A stretch of 64,000 bases of DNA from Draconibacterium orientale. GTDB taxonomy: Bacteria > Bacteroidota > Bacteroidia > Bacteroidales > Prolixibacteraceae. Shown one piece after another: positions 8,667 through 18,003 of this stretch. Positions within the stretch are counted from its first letter, which is position 1, and each line of letters opens with the position of its first letter. Location of the stretch: assembly GCF_000626635.1 (NCBI RefSeq), contig NZ_CP007451.1, positions 2,356,001 through 2,420,000 of the forward strand, in the 5' to 3' direction. Under the pieces are notes generated by a model. The model worked only from the letters and a program-made list of their open reading frames with translations, did not search any database and had not been told where the DNA came from. Made by a program: the position numbers and the translations under genes.

Positions 8667-10127
8667 ATGCAACATATCAGCCTTGCGATAAATAAATTGA
8701 TCGTAAATAGTTTTGTTTTTTTATGTTTTCTTGCTTGGCCTCAGGTTGTTCAGGCGAAGCAGCCGTTAAATGTACAAAACCAAATTACGATACAACAAGA
8801 GGACAGCGTTGAAAATTCGGAGGCTGAAAATGCTGTTGTTGACCTTACTCAAAAAGCAGGTGTTGAAAATCAGCCATTAAATTCGGCCGACACCTTTCCC
8901 CAAAAAAATACAATTGATTCTGCCGGGAAAAAGAAGCAACATAACCATTCGATAATCAATGTTTTTATTTCGGATAAAAAAATTGAACTCCTGAAAAATA
9001 AGCTAACAGAATACGGCGAAAAACATTTACCGCGAAAAATCAGGACAGTTTATCTCGATATCGTTGAAAAAGTTTTTGATTATTCGCTGTTGCTGTTTTT
9101 AGCTGCACTGATTTTAATCTTTATTGCAAACATTGCATTTGTGCTGCTAACCTTAAATTTTACCATCAAAAGAAAAAATCAGAAGGAAAAGTTCGGGCGC
9201 ATATACGGGAAAATGTACGAAGATGTGATTATGGCCTACATTTTCGGAAACATCGACTGGGAAAAAGCATTGATTAAACTCAAGCGAATTAAAAACAAAG
9301 CCAACCGCCGCATTTTAATCTCGGTTCTTATGAATTTTAAGGCCAACTTTAAAGGTGAACTCGAAAAATTCATTCCGGAAATTTATGTGAAATTAAACCT
9401 GCAAAACGATTCACTAAAACTGGCCAGATCGCGACACAGCCATAAAAAAGTTATGGGTATAATGGAGCTCACACACCTGTATCCGCAGGGCGCAAAAGGA
9501 ATGATTAGTACCTTGATTAACCACTCGAACGATTATGTGCGCACAGAAGCACAAATTGCTTATGTTACCTTAAATGCCGAAAATCCGTTTAGCTTTTTTG
9601 AAAAGCTGAAACAACCCTTTGCCAAATGGGCGCAATTGTCGGTGTTTTACCTTATCCGGCTTAACCAGATACCGGTGCCCGCATTTGCCCGCTTTCTGTC
9701 TTTTAAACATTACAATATCAGGAATTTCAGCCTGAAAATGATCACCTTTTTTCAGCAGTTTGAAGATGTTTCGGAAGTAATAAAAATGGTGGATAACGAA
9801 ATGGAAGAGACCCGTTTTCTGGCCTACAAAGCCATTAACGACCTGCGTTTATACGACAGCCGCGAATTATTAAAAAAGAAATTTGAGGGCGAAACAAACC
9901 GAAACAAACTCGAAATTCTGAAAGCTTTTAAAAACATTGGCGATACCGATGATTTTGCTTTTCTTGAGGAGGTAATGAAAACCGGTTCGATATCGTTGAA
10001 ACTGGAAGCATGCCGCTCGGTGTATTATATGGGGCAGGAAAGCAGGGATAAAATTAGTAAGCATACAAAAGAAGAAATACCGGAGTTGGAGCTGTTATTG
10101 GCTCATGTTAAGGATCCGCGAAATTAG
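8667..10127 (+). CDS. Membrane-anchored HEAT-repeat protein
   Basis: 486 residues, not a family I can name. The start (SFVFLCFLAWPQVVQA) looks like a signal peptide, followed by a low-complexity polar stretch to about residue 90. A strong membrane span lies at about 143-168 (YSLLLFLAALILIFIANIAF), then a basic cytoplasmic-type region (TIKRKNQKEKFGR). The remaining ~300 residues are helical HEAT-like repeats, for example LISTLINHSNDYVRTEAQIA-like units and ETRFLAYKAINDLR. If the span is as drawn, the repeats face the cytoplasm and could bind the upstream receiver and the downstream glycosyltransferase. The gene ends 3 bp before the glycosyltransferase start. Confidence 0.7.
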   Translation: MQHISLAINKLIVNSFVFLCFLAWPQVVQAKQPLNVQNQITIQQEDSVENSEAENAVVDLTQKAGVENQPLNSADTFPQKNTIDSAGKKKQHNHSIINVFISDKKIELLKNKLTEYGEKHLPRKIRTVYLDIVEKVFDYSLLLFLAALILIFIANIAFVLLTLNFTIKRKNQKEKFGRIYGKMYEDVIMAYIFGNIDWEKALIKLKRIKNKANRRILISVLMNFKANFKGELEKFIPEIYVKLNLQNDSLKLARSRHSHKKVMGIMELTHLYPQGAKGMISTLINHSNDYVRTEAQIAYVTLNAENPFSFFEKLKQPFAKWAQLSVFYLIRLNQIPVPAFARFLSFKHYNIRNFSLKMITFFQQFEDVSEVIKMVDNEMEETRFLAYKAINDLRLYDSRELLKKKFEGETNRNKLEILKAFKNIGDTDDFAFLEEVMKTGSISLKLEACRSVYYMGQESRDKISKHTKEEIPELELLLAHVKDPRN

Positions 10128-10130
10128 TTT

Positions 10131-11555
10131 ATGGGAATTGTAAGGATAATAATCGAATCGCTGTTTCTGATTTATACAATTAGTATTTTCAGTTTTTATT
10201 TTTGGCTGGCCATTGTTTCGGCCAGGGAATTGATACGTAATGTTCGCGAAGCCAAAACAACCAACTTTGATGCGCTTCTGTCATCTCCTTTTGCCCCTAA
10301 AATTTCGCTGCTGGCACCGGCCTACAACGAATCGCTTACCATTGTTGATAACATAAAAGCACTGCTTGGGCTGTATTATCAGAATTTCGAGATAATTGTT
10401 ATTAACGATGGCAGCAAAGACGATTCGCTCGTGAAAACAATTGCTGCGTTCGATCTCGAGAAAGTACCTTTTGCCATCGATTATCAGATTCAGTGCCAGG
10501 AAATTCTGGGCGTATATAAATCGAAGACAAAGGCGTACTCCAACCTTACTGTGGTGGATAAACGCAACGGCGGAAAAGCCGATGCACTAAATGCCGGAAT
10601 AAACATTGCCAAAGGCGATTATTTTATTTCCATCGATGTGGATTCTATCATCGATCCGCATGCCCTGAAAAAATTAATCAAGCCCTTCCTTGAAGCAAGC
10701 GACAAGAAGGTAATTGCTGCCGGAGGGGTAATTCAAATTGCCAATTCGTGTGTAATCGAAAACGGACAGTTGGTGGAAGTAAATGTTCCCAGCAAACTGA
10801 TTCCCCGTTTCCAGGTGATCGAATACAGTCGTTCGTTTCTGATGGGCAGGCTGGCCTGGAGCCGCCTCGATGGTTTATTGCTGATTTCGGGGGCACTCGG
10901 CCTTTTCGACAAAGAAGTGGTTATAAATTGCGGAGGCTACTACACGCAAACCGTTGGCGAAGATATGGAGCTGGTGGTACGCATGCGCAAATACATGGCC
11001 AATCAGGGGATAAAATACAAGGTGGTTTACATTTCCGATCCCTTGTGCTGGACCGAAGCTCCATCAACGCTAAAAGTACTCGGAACACAGCGAAACCGGT
11101 GGACCCGTGGTACCATTGATACCATAATGCTGCACCGCGATATTTTTATGAACCGGAAGTTTGGTTTTATGGGCATGGTGTCGCATCCGTACTGGGTGTT
11201 TTTCGAATGGCTGGCCCCGATTGTAGAATTTTTAGGTATCATTTATTTTTTATCGATAGCCTTGCTTGGCCTTGCCGACTGGTCGTTTTTTTACGTCATG
11301 TTTGGCTTTATTTTCTTTTTTGCCATAATGATTTCTACCTATGCCATTTTGTTCGACCATTTGGCGTACAACCGCTACAAGAAAAAAAGAATGATACTAA
11401 AATTACTGATGACCACCTGGCTGGAGCCCTTTATCTACCATCCTTTAATTGTGTATTGGGGACTTCAGGGGAACTACGACTATTTCATTAAGAAGAAAAA
11501 GTCGTGGGGAAAAATGACACGCGCCGGATTTGATATTTCGAAACAAAAAAAATAA
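10131..11555 (+). CDS. Processive family 2 glycosyltransferase, membrane-bound
   Basis: 474 residues with an N-terminal membrane span (about 7-30), a GT-A domain and three or more C-terminal spans (about 355-440). The catalytic set of processive GT2 synthases is present: APAYNES (62-68), INDGSKDDS, DVD at 169-171, GED at 276-278 and QRNRW at 320-324. This is the layout of cellulose, PNAG and hyaluronan synthases, which polymerise and translocate a beta-linked glycan. It most resembles the PgaC-like group in outline, but the sugar is not readable. Operon context with an outer-membrane TPR/barrel protein supports polysaccharide export. Confidence 0.92.
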   Translation: MGIVRIIIESLFLIYTISIFSFYFWLAIVSARELIRNVREAKTTNFDALLSSPFAPKISLLAPAYNESLTIVDNIKALLGLYYQNFEIIVINDGSKDDSLVKTIAAFDLEKVPFAIDYQIQCQEILGVYKSKTKAYSNLTVVDKRNGGKADALNAGINIAKGDYFISIDVDSIIDPHALKKLIKPFLEASDKKVIAAGGVIQIANSCVIENGQLVEVNVPSKLIPRFQVIEYSRSFLMGRLAWSRLDGLLLISGALGLFDKEVVINCGGYYTQTVGEDMELVVRMRKYMANQGIKYKVVYISDPLCWTEAPSTLKVLGTQRNRWTRGTIDTIMLHRDIFMNRKFGFMGMVSHPYWVFFEWLAPIVEFLGIIYFLSIALLGLADWSFFYVMFGFIFFFAIMISTYAILFDHLAYNRYKKKRMILKLLMTTWLEPFIYHPLIVYWGLQGNYDYFIKKKKSWGKMTRAGFDISKQKK

Positions 11556-11561
11556 AATACA

Positions 11562-12800
11562 GTGAAACAGAACCGATTGTATTTCCAAATTATAAGTGTA
11601 CTTGTTATTCTGCTGGTTACAGGAACAGCGGGCATTCTGCAGGCTCAAACCTTTGATGAGGCCCGGAATTACGCCTTTAACGGCGAACGGGAAAAAGCGC
11701 GCGACATTTGCCGTCAGATTCTTGCTGAAGGATTTAATTCGGATGTGGCTTTATTAATGGGACGAACTTACGCATGGGACGGAATGTACGATTCGGCAAG
11801 GGTGGTGTTGCAAGACGTTTTGGTACAGCGTCCCGAAAACATGGAAGCTTATGACGCGCTTTCTGATGTTGAATTTTGGGCGGATAACAACGCACAAGCC
11901 ATTGAGTATTGCAACGCCGCATTAAAGCTTGAGCCGGAATCGCCGAAGTTTGCAATGAAAAAAGCCCGTATTCTTTACAGCGATGAACAATACAATGAGG
12001 CAGTTGATGTGTTGGAAACCTATCTGCACGAAAACCCGGGCGAACCCGATTTTCTGCTTAAGTTAAAAGAATACCGGCTCGATGCAATGAAAAACAAAAT
12101 CAGGGTGGTATATACCTACGATAGTTTCGACAGCGATTTTAACCGCGATCCCTGGCATTTTCTGGCACTGTCGTATGGGCGAAAAACCAAACTGGGATCG
12201 GTTATTGCACGCTTGAATTACGCCAATCGTTTCGATTCAAACGGGCTGCAGTTTGAAGTGGATGCCTATCCCAAAATTGGCGAAAACAATTATGCTTACG
12301 TCAATTACGGCTATTCATCGGATGCACTCTTCCCGGGAAACCGTTTTGGTTTTGAATTGTACCACAACTTCCCGAAGGCCTGGGAAGGTTCGATAGGAAT
12401 GCGCTACCTCGATTTCAGCTCTTCGGGGGTTGATATTTATACCGCTACATTGGGGAAATATGTGGGCAATTACTGGATATCGCTGCGATCGTACGTTACG
12501 CCCGATACCGACGGGACTTCGGTTTCCGGCGCTTTGTCGGTACGGCGCTATTTTGCCGATTCTGAAAATTATTTGGGGCTTAAACTAAGCTATGGCGTTT
12601 CGCCCGACGACAACAGGAAACCAATTGATACGGAAAAGAACCTGACCTTAAAAACCCGGTCGGTAAGGGCCGAATACAACCGGCTGATCAAAAAAATATG
12701 GATTGTAAGCGCCGGATTTAATGTTGGCAGCGAACAACTGGAACCCGGCAATTATTCAGGCTACTATTCGTTCGATGTTGGATTTTCGAGGTTGTTTTAA
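11562..12800 (+). CDS. YaiO-like outer membrane protein with TPR domain
   Basis: 412 residues from a GTG start at 11562. A signal peptide ends near GILQAQ (about residue 29). Residues about 30-170 form TPR-like helical pairs (FDEARNYAFNGEREKARDIC, NNAQAIEYCNAALKLEPESP). The rest, to the C-terminal phenylalanine, alternates polar and hydrophobic residues like a beta-barrel, as in the YaiO family. TPR plus barrel is also the layout of PgaA/BcsC exporters, so this protein may be the outer-membrane exit for the polymer made by the preceding GT2. That role is inferred. The gene begins 6 bp after the glycosyltransferase. Confidence 0.8.
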   Translation: MKQNRLYFQIISVLVILLVTGTAGILQAQTFDEARNYAFNGEREKARDICRQILAEGFNSDVALLMGRTYAWDGMYDSARVVLQDVLVQRPENMEAYDALSDVEFWADNNAQAIEYCNAALKLEPESPKFAMKKARILYSDEQYNEAVDVLETYLHENPGEPDFLLKLKEYRLDAMKNKIRVVYTYDSFDSDFNRDPWHFLALSYGRKTKLGSVIARLNYANRFDSNGLQFEVDAYPKIGENNYAYVNYGYSSDALFPGNRFGFELYHNFPKAWEGSIGMRYLDFSSSGVDIYTATLGKYVGNYWISLRSYVTPDTDGTSVSGALSVRRYFADSENYLGLKLSYGVSPDDNRKPIDTEKNLTLKTRSVRAEYNRLIKKIWIVSAGFNVGSEQLEPGNYSGYYSFDVGFSRLF

Positions 12801-12811
12801 TGGGGAATTAA

Positions 12812-14836
12812 ATGGAGAAGAGTACCGATACATTTGGCTTGCTTGTGCGCACATTAAGGCGGTTTGTCAGCCTGAGTTTTATTCTGGCCGGGATGATTTT
12901 GCTCGTGCGTTTACACGAGATGATAATCCTCTCCAATTACCACAATTATCCGCCGGGTAGTTTTAGCTCGCTGCTTATCGGAATAAAATACGACATTGTC
13001 TTGTATCTGCGGGTTTCAGCTGTGCTGATGATTCCGTTTTTGCTGTTGGGTTTGTTTAGCCAAAAAGCAGCACGTATATTTTTTATTTCTGCTTCGGTAG
13101 TATTGGTGTTGGGCGATATGTTGTTGCTCAAATATTTCTCGGTGGCAGGGGTTCCGCTGGGCTCCGATTTGTTTGCCTATTCCATCGAAGAAATCAACCA
13201 AACCGTACAAAGTTCGGGCGAAATGAATGTGTGGCCCTTTATTTTTATGGCCCTCTTTTTGGCTTACATGGTGCGGGTTTTTATTAAACACGTTTACTTG
13301 AAACTAAAACCGTGGATGCTCATTGTTATTTCGGCGGCCATGTTTGCCTCATTGGCCCCACTCGATATTTTAAAACCACAACCCTCTGATTTTGAAAACG
13401 AATTTTCGCTTTTTGCAGCCACCAATAAACTCAACTTTTTTAGCGAAAGTGTTCTTGAACATTATGTGTTCGACGAGCAGTTCGACAAGCAAACCTACAC
13501 TTTTAAAACAACGGTGGCCACTGCCGATGGTGCTTTTACTTACCTCGACGAAGATTACCCGTTTCTGCACAACGAAACAACACCCGATGTTTTGGGGAAG
13601 TATTTCCAGCCGCTGGAAACCAAACCGAACATTGTTTTTGTAATTGTTGAAAGTCTTGGCCGGGCATACAGTGGCGAGGATGCTTACCTCGGAAGTTTTA
13701 CGCCTTTCCTTGATTCGCTGATGGATAAAAGTTTGTACTGGGAAAATAATTTAAGCACCTCGGGCCGGACTTTTGGGGTGCTTCCGTCAACTCTGGCATC
13801 GGTTCCGTTTGGTAACCGTGGTTTTACTGAGCTTGGCGAAGATATGCCCGATCATTTAAGCCTGATGAGCATCCTGAAAACCCAGGCCGGTTATACCGGA
13901 TCGTTTACCTACGGCGGTGAGGCGCATTTCGACAATATGGATGTTTTTCTGAAAAGGCAGGGAGTAGATAGAATCATTGATAATGCCGGTTTTGGCGAGG
14001 GGTATGAAAAAATGCCGGCTTCTGCTACCAGTGGTTTCTCCTGGGGCTTTGGCGACAAAGAAATTTTCAGACGTTACATCGAAGAAATCAAAACCGACAC
14101 CGCAAATCCACGAGTTGATGTTATTCTTACCCTGGCCATGCACAGTCCTTTTGTGGTTGAAAATCAGCGTTATTATCTCGCGAAATTTAACGAGCGGCTA
14201 GCGGAATTGAAGCTCCCGGAAAAAACAAAAGCATTTAACCGCAATTATGAGAAACAGTTTTCAACGGTGCTTTATTTCGATGATGCCCTGAGGTATTTCT
14301 TTAGCGAGTTCAGGAAACTGCCTTCGTTTAACAACACCATTTTTGTAATTACAGGCGACCATCGTATGCCGGAAATTCCGATAAGTACACAGCTCGACAG
14401 GTTTCATGTGCCACTGGTTATTTATTCACCTCTGCTTAAAAAAGCGGCTAAATTTTCATCGCTTGTCACCCATTTTGATGTTACTCCTTCGTTGCTTGCC
14501 ATGATGGATGCCGATAGCATCATTTCGCGTCCGAAGGCAGCCGCCTGGATCGGGCATGGCCTCGACGATGAAGAAGATTTCAGGGTGGCCAATGCCTATC
14601 CGCTGATGCGTAACAAAAACGAAATCCTCGATTTTATCGATGGCGAACGGATGTTGGCCAACAAAATAATTTACCAGGTTTACGAGAACATGGACATTGA
14701 AACTGTTGATGAGCCCGAAAAGGAAAAAGAATTAGAAGCTGAACTCAACAATTTCCTGTTAAAGAATAACCATGCCTGCAAAAACAATAAACTTATTCCC
14801 GATTCGCTGAAAGTTTATATGTACCAAGGGCAATAA
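12812..14836 (+). CDS. LTA synthase-like phosphoglycerol/phosphoethanolamine transferase
   Basis: 674 residues: about five N-terminal membrane spans, then an extracytoplasmic sulfatase-fold domain from about residue 270. The metal and nucleophile set of the LtaS/MdoB/EptA superfamily is visible: VIVESLG (E280), SGRTFGVLPST with the likely nucleophile T320, and ITGDHR (D516-H517). Such enzymes move phosphoglycerol or phosphoethanolamine from a lipid onto a glycan or lipid. As the last gene of the unit it probably decorates the exported polymer or a membrane glycan; the acceptor is unknown. No terminator was seen before the repeat field. Confidence 0.85.
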   Translation: MEKSTDTFGLLVRTLRRFVSLSFILAGMILLVRLHEMIILSNYHNYPPGSFSSLLIGIKYDIVLYLRVSAVLMIPFLLLGLFSQKAARIFFISASVVLVLGDMLLLKYFSVAGVPLGSDLFAYSIEEINQTVQSSGEMNVWPFIFMALFLAYMVRVFIKHVYLKLKPWMLIVISAAMFASLAPLDILKPQPSDFENEFSLFAATNKLNFFSESVLEHYVFDEQFDKQTYTFKTTVATADGAFTYLDEDYPFLHNETTPDVLGKYFQPLETKPNIVFVIVESLGRAYSGEDAYLGSFTPFLDSLMDKSLYWENNLSTSGRTFGVLPSTLASVPFGNRGFTELGEDMPDHLSLMSILKTQAGYTGSFTYGGEAHFDNMDVFLKRQGVDRIIDNAGFGEGYEKMPASATSGFSWGFGDKEIFRRYIEEIKTDTANPRVDVILTLAMHSPFVVENQRYYLAKFNERLAELKLPEKTKAFNRNYEKQFSTVLYFDDALRYFFSEFRKLPSFNNTIFVITGDHRMPEIPISTQLDRFHVPLVIYSPLLKKAAKFSSLVTHFDVTPSLLAMMDADSIISRPKAAAWIGHGLDDEEDFRVANAYPLMRNKNEILDFIDGERMLANKIIYQVYENMDIETVDEPEKEKELEAELNNFLLKNNHACKNNKLIPDSLKVYMYQGQ

Positions 14837-14889
14837 GGATATCGTCGCCCTTATGGTTGAAACACAAACGATGTAGCCAATTGCCTGCT

Positions 14890-15682
14890 CGTTCTGAAAT
14901 CTGAAATCGTTAATCATCATTCGACTACGCTCAGGATGACACTTTGCCTTTTGCCTTTTTACTTTAAACTTTTGCCTTGTTTTTGAACCACATAGATCAC
15001 ATCAGACACAATAGAATTTTGCCGGTTGCTTTTTGCCTACTGCCTACTCATTCACTCAATTAATCCTTAATCACTAATCCTTCCCCCGACGCTACGGTCG
15101 GGATTTCGGCAGGCAAAGCCTTCCTCAACTTTTGTCCTTTTTACTTTCTCCTTTTGCCTTGTTTTTGACCCACACAGATCACATCAGACACAATAGAATT
15201 TTGCCTACTGCCTACTCATTCACTCAATTAATCCTTAATCTCTAATCCTTCTCTTTGCCTTTTTACTTTAAACTTTTGCCTTGTTTTTGAACCACATAGA
15301 TCACAACAGACACAATAGAATTTTTGCCGGTTGTTATTGCTGTTGGCTTGTTCTTTCTTTTGCCAATTACCCCTCAATTACTCATTTACTAATTCTCTTA
15401 TTTACCCTTTAATCCTTAATCATTAATCCTTCCCCCGACGCTACGGTCGGGATTTCGGCAGGCGAAGCCTTCCTCAACTTTTGCCTTTTTACTTTAAACT
15501 TTTGCCTTGTTTTTGAACCACACAGATCACATCAGACACAATAGAATTTTGCCTACTGCCTACTCATTCACTCAATTAATCCTTAATCTCTAATCCTTCC
15601 CCGACCTACGATCCGGATTTCGACAGGCAAAGCCTTCCTCAACTTTTGTCCTTTCCACTTTTTCCTTGTATTTTTGCCGCCC
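14890..15682 (-). repeat. Mosaic intergenic repeat field, right copy
   Basis: About 800 bp without a gene between the sulfatase-fold protein and mnmA. A block CACAATAGAATTTT recurs at about 15007, 15189, 15311 and 15537. It is accompanied each time by CTACTGCCTACTCATTCA or a variant, ATCCTTAATC, the hairpin CCCGACGCTACGGTCGGG (15085, 15434, and a degenerate one near 15600) and CTTTTTACTTTAAACTTTTGCC. Near 14905-14945 it also carries AATCGTTAATCATCATTC and GACTACGCTCAGGATGAC. The whole set is the inverse complement of the 3745-4062 field. Confidence 0.88.
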
Positions 15683-15695
15683 TAAAAATGTATAA

Positions 15696-16874
15696 ATGAG
15701 CAGGGTAGTAGTAGGACTTTCGGGAGGTGTTGATTCGAGTGTGGCAGCCTGGCTGCTGAAGGAGCAGGGGCACGAGGTAATTGGGTTGTTTATGATTAAC
15801 TACCGCGAACGCGAAGGGGTGCTTACCAGTTCGTGTACGTGGGAAGAAGACTCGCTAATTGCCAGAATGGTGGCCAAAAAACTCGATATACCGTTTCATA
15901 TTGTCGATTTAAGCGCCGATTATAAAAAGCGCGTGGTGGATTATATGTTTGCCGAATACCAGGCCGGACGTACGCCTAACCCCGATGTACTGTGTAATCG
16001 CGAGATTAAATTCGACACCTTTATGGAAGAAGCCCTGAAGTTTGATGCCGATTTTGTGGCAACAGGGCATTATTGCCGTAAATCGGAGATTGAAGTGGAT
16101 GGAAAAACCATTCACCAATTGCTGGCCGGTAAAGATCCGAATAAAGATCAGAGTTATTTCCTGTGTCAGTTGAACCAGAAACAGCTTTCAAAAGCCATGT
16201 TTCCGGTAGGTGAACTGTTAAAGCCTGAGGTGCGCGAAATTGCGCGCCGGCAAAATCTGCCAACTGCCGAACGTAAAGATTCGCAGGGAATTTGTTTCGT
16301 TGGGAAAGTTGATCTTCCAACATTTTTGCAGCAGCAGTTAGAACCCAAAGTGGGTAATGTAATCGAGATTCCGGCCAAATTTATGGAAAAGAAAAAGCAG
16401 CTTGAGGTTACGGAAGAAAACTATAAAAAGCTGTGTTTTCAGTTTCCGTATAAACCCTGGAACGGCGAAGTGATTGGCGAACACCAGGGGGCCCACTTTT
16501 ATACGGTTGGGCAGCGTAAAGGCCTGAATATTGGTGGCCGCAAAGAGCCACTTTTTGTAATTGGTACCGACGTGAAACGCAATATTATTTATGTGGGCGA
16601 AGGATTTGAACACCCGGGATTGTACCGCAAAGGTTTGTTTGTAGCCACCGAAAATATGCACTGGATTCGCCCTGATCTGGAAATGCAGGTTGGCGAAAAA
16701 CGCGAATTTGATATCCGCATTCGTTACCGCCAGCCGCTGGAAAAAGGAACAATACATCTGAAAGATGACGGTGCCTGGTTTCTGTTCGAAAACGAACAAC
16801 GGGGAATCACTTCGGGGCAATTTGCCGCCTGGTACCTAGAGGATGAACTGATTGGCTCGGGAGCGATTTTATGA
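15696..16874 (+). CDS. mnmA: tRNA-specific 2-thiouridylase MnmA
   Basis: 392 residues. It thiolates U34 of tRNA-Lys, -Glu and -Gln. The PP-loop ATP site [10 protein letters not shown] is at the N-terminus. The two catalytic cysteines are C100 in [12 protein letters not shown] and C200 in [10 protein letters not shown], and GHYCR is also present. The C-terminal beta-barrel domain is complete ([26 protein letters not shown]). Length is a little above the usual 360-380. ATG 15696 immediately follows the repeat field, so the promoter must lie within or at the edge of that field. Confidence 0.95.
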   Translation: MSRVVVGLSGGVDSSVAAWLLKEQGHEVIGLFMINYREREGVLTSSCTWEEDSLIARMVAKKLDIPFHIVDLSADYKKRVVDYMFAEYQAGRTPNPDVLCNREIKFDTFMEEALKFDADFVATGHYCRKSEIEVDGKTIHQLLAGKDPNKDQSYFLCQLNQKQLSKAMFPVGELLKPEVREIARRQNLPTAERKDSQGICFVGKVDLPTFLQQQLEPKVGNVIEIPAKFMEKKKQLEVTEENYKKLCFQFPYKPWNGEVIGEHQGAHFYTVGQRKGLNIGGRKEPLFVIGTDVKRNIIYVGEGFEHPGLYRKGLFVATENMHWIRPDLEMQVGEKREFDIRIRYRQPLEKGTIHLKDDGAWFLFENEQRGITSGQFAAWYLEDELIGSGAIL

Positions 16875-17037
16875 GTTGAAGGACTGAAGGACTGAAGGAT
16901 TGAGGTAAAGAATGAATGCTAAAATGCTTGAATTCATCCAGCATCCAGTTGAGCGAAGCGAAATCCCGACCGGAAGCGTCGGGGCATCCAGTTTTCAACA
17001 TCCGGAATCCGTTGCGCTGTTTTTACAGACTTTATAC
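16875..17037. repeat. Short repeat cluster between mnmA and yicC
   Basis: A 9-bp tandem GAAGGACTG (three copies, the last degenerate) is followed by CATCCAGCATCCAGTTGAGC, the hairpin motif ATCCCGACCGGAAGCGTCGGG (16963-16983) and a further CATCCAG..CATCCGG pair. These pieces belong to the same intergenic families as the larger fields. No gene is present. Confidence 0.6.
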
Positions 17038-17045
17038 TAAATTTG
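17038..17045 (+). promoter_or_regulatory. Probable -7 promoter element TAAATTTG
   Basis: TAAATTTG fits TAnnTTTG and lies 18 bp upstream of the yicC start codon. Confidence 0.4.
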
Positions 17046-17063
17046 AAAAAAAAATAGTACCAC

Positions 17064-17939
17064 ATGATAAAATCAATGACCGGCTTTGGTAAAGCCGAAT
17101 TCGAGGTAAACAACAAAAAAATTACCATTGAAATTAAATCGCTGAACAGTAAGCAAATCGATATTAACACCCGTACCCCTGCCTTGTATCGCGAAAAAGA
17201 TATTTTAATTCGTAAGGCAATTGCCGAAAAACTGGTACGCGGAAAAGTTGATTTTAACATTTACGTGGAAAACCTGGGCGACGAAACCAATTCGAAAATA
17301 AACGAACCAATTTTAAAAGGTTATTACAATCAGTTGAGCGATGTCAGCAAACAACTTGGCCTGTCTGTAGACCACAGCACTTTGCAGGCAGCGATGCGTT
17401 TGCCCGATGTGGTAAAAACCGAGTACGAAACACTCGACGAAACAGAGTGGGAAACCATTTACAAGAATATTCTGGCTGCACTAGGCGATATTAATGATTT
17501 CCGTGCGAAAGAGGGAGAGGCACTTGAGGCCGATATTCTGGGTAATGTGGAGAACATCAGCAATTTATTGAAACAGGTTGAGCCGTTCGAAAAACAGCGT
17601 ATTGAAGCCTTGAAAGTTCGTTTGACGGACAACCTGGAAGCGCTGAAAATGATTGGTAATGTGGATGAAAACCGTTTTGAGCAGGAGCTGATTTTTTACC
17701 TGGAGAAACTGGACATTAACGAGGAGAAAGTTCGTTTGGCCAATCATTGCGAGTATTTCTTCGAAACCGCAAAACAAAATGGTGCTTCGGGTAAAAAGCT
17801 GGGTTTTATTTCGCAGGAAATTGGTCGCGAAATCAACACCATCGGTTCAAAAGCCAACGAAACCAATATTCAGCGTATCGTGGTGCAAATGAAAGACCAC
17901 TTGGAGCGCGTGAAAGAACAATTGTTAAACGTGTTGTAA
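17064..17939 (+). CDS. yicC: YicC/YloC family endoribonuclease
   Basis: 291 residues beginning MIKSMTGFGKAE, the family hallmark, and ending with the conserved DUF1732 block (SNCEYFF-like NHCEYFFETAKQNGASGKKLGFISQEIGREINTIGSK in part). Members are single-strand endoribonucleases that affect RNA turnover. yicC next to gmk is a widely conserved pair. Here the pair is split by a four-helix-bundle gene with its flanking inverted repeats. The ATG at 17064 follows a promoter element; it probably drives yicC-S23-gmk-nadD. Confidence 0.9.
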   Translation: MIKSMTGFGKAEFEVNNKKITIEIKSLNSKQIDINTRTPALYREKDILIRKAIAEKLVRGKVDFNIYVENLGDETNSKINEPILKGYYNQLSDVSKQLGLSVDHSTLQAAMRLPDVVKTEYETLDETEWETIYKNILAALGDINDFRAKEGEALEADILGNVENISNLLKQVEPFEKQRIEALKVRLTDNLEALKMIGNVDENRFEQELIFYLEKLDINEEKVRLANHCEYFFETAKQNGASGKKLGFISQEIGREINTIGSKANETNIQRIVVQMKDHLERVKEQLLNVL

Positions 17940-18003
17940 CAAGGCAAGATTAACAAGGCAAAAGGCAAAAGAAGAAAGGCAAAAGGGGGCACGAACAAAT
18001 CAA

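Noticed and set aside
14890-15682. Possible CRISPR array
   Set aside because: Repeats differ in length and spacing (122-226 bp), the sequences between them are themselves repeats found elsewhere, and no cas genes are present.
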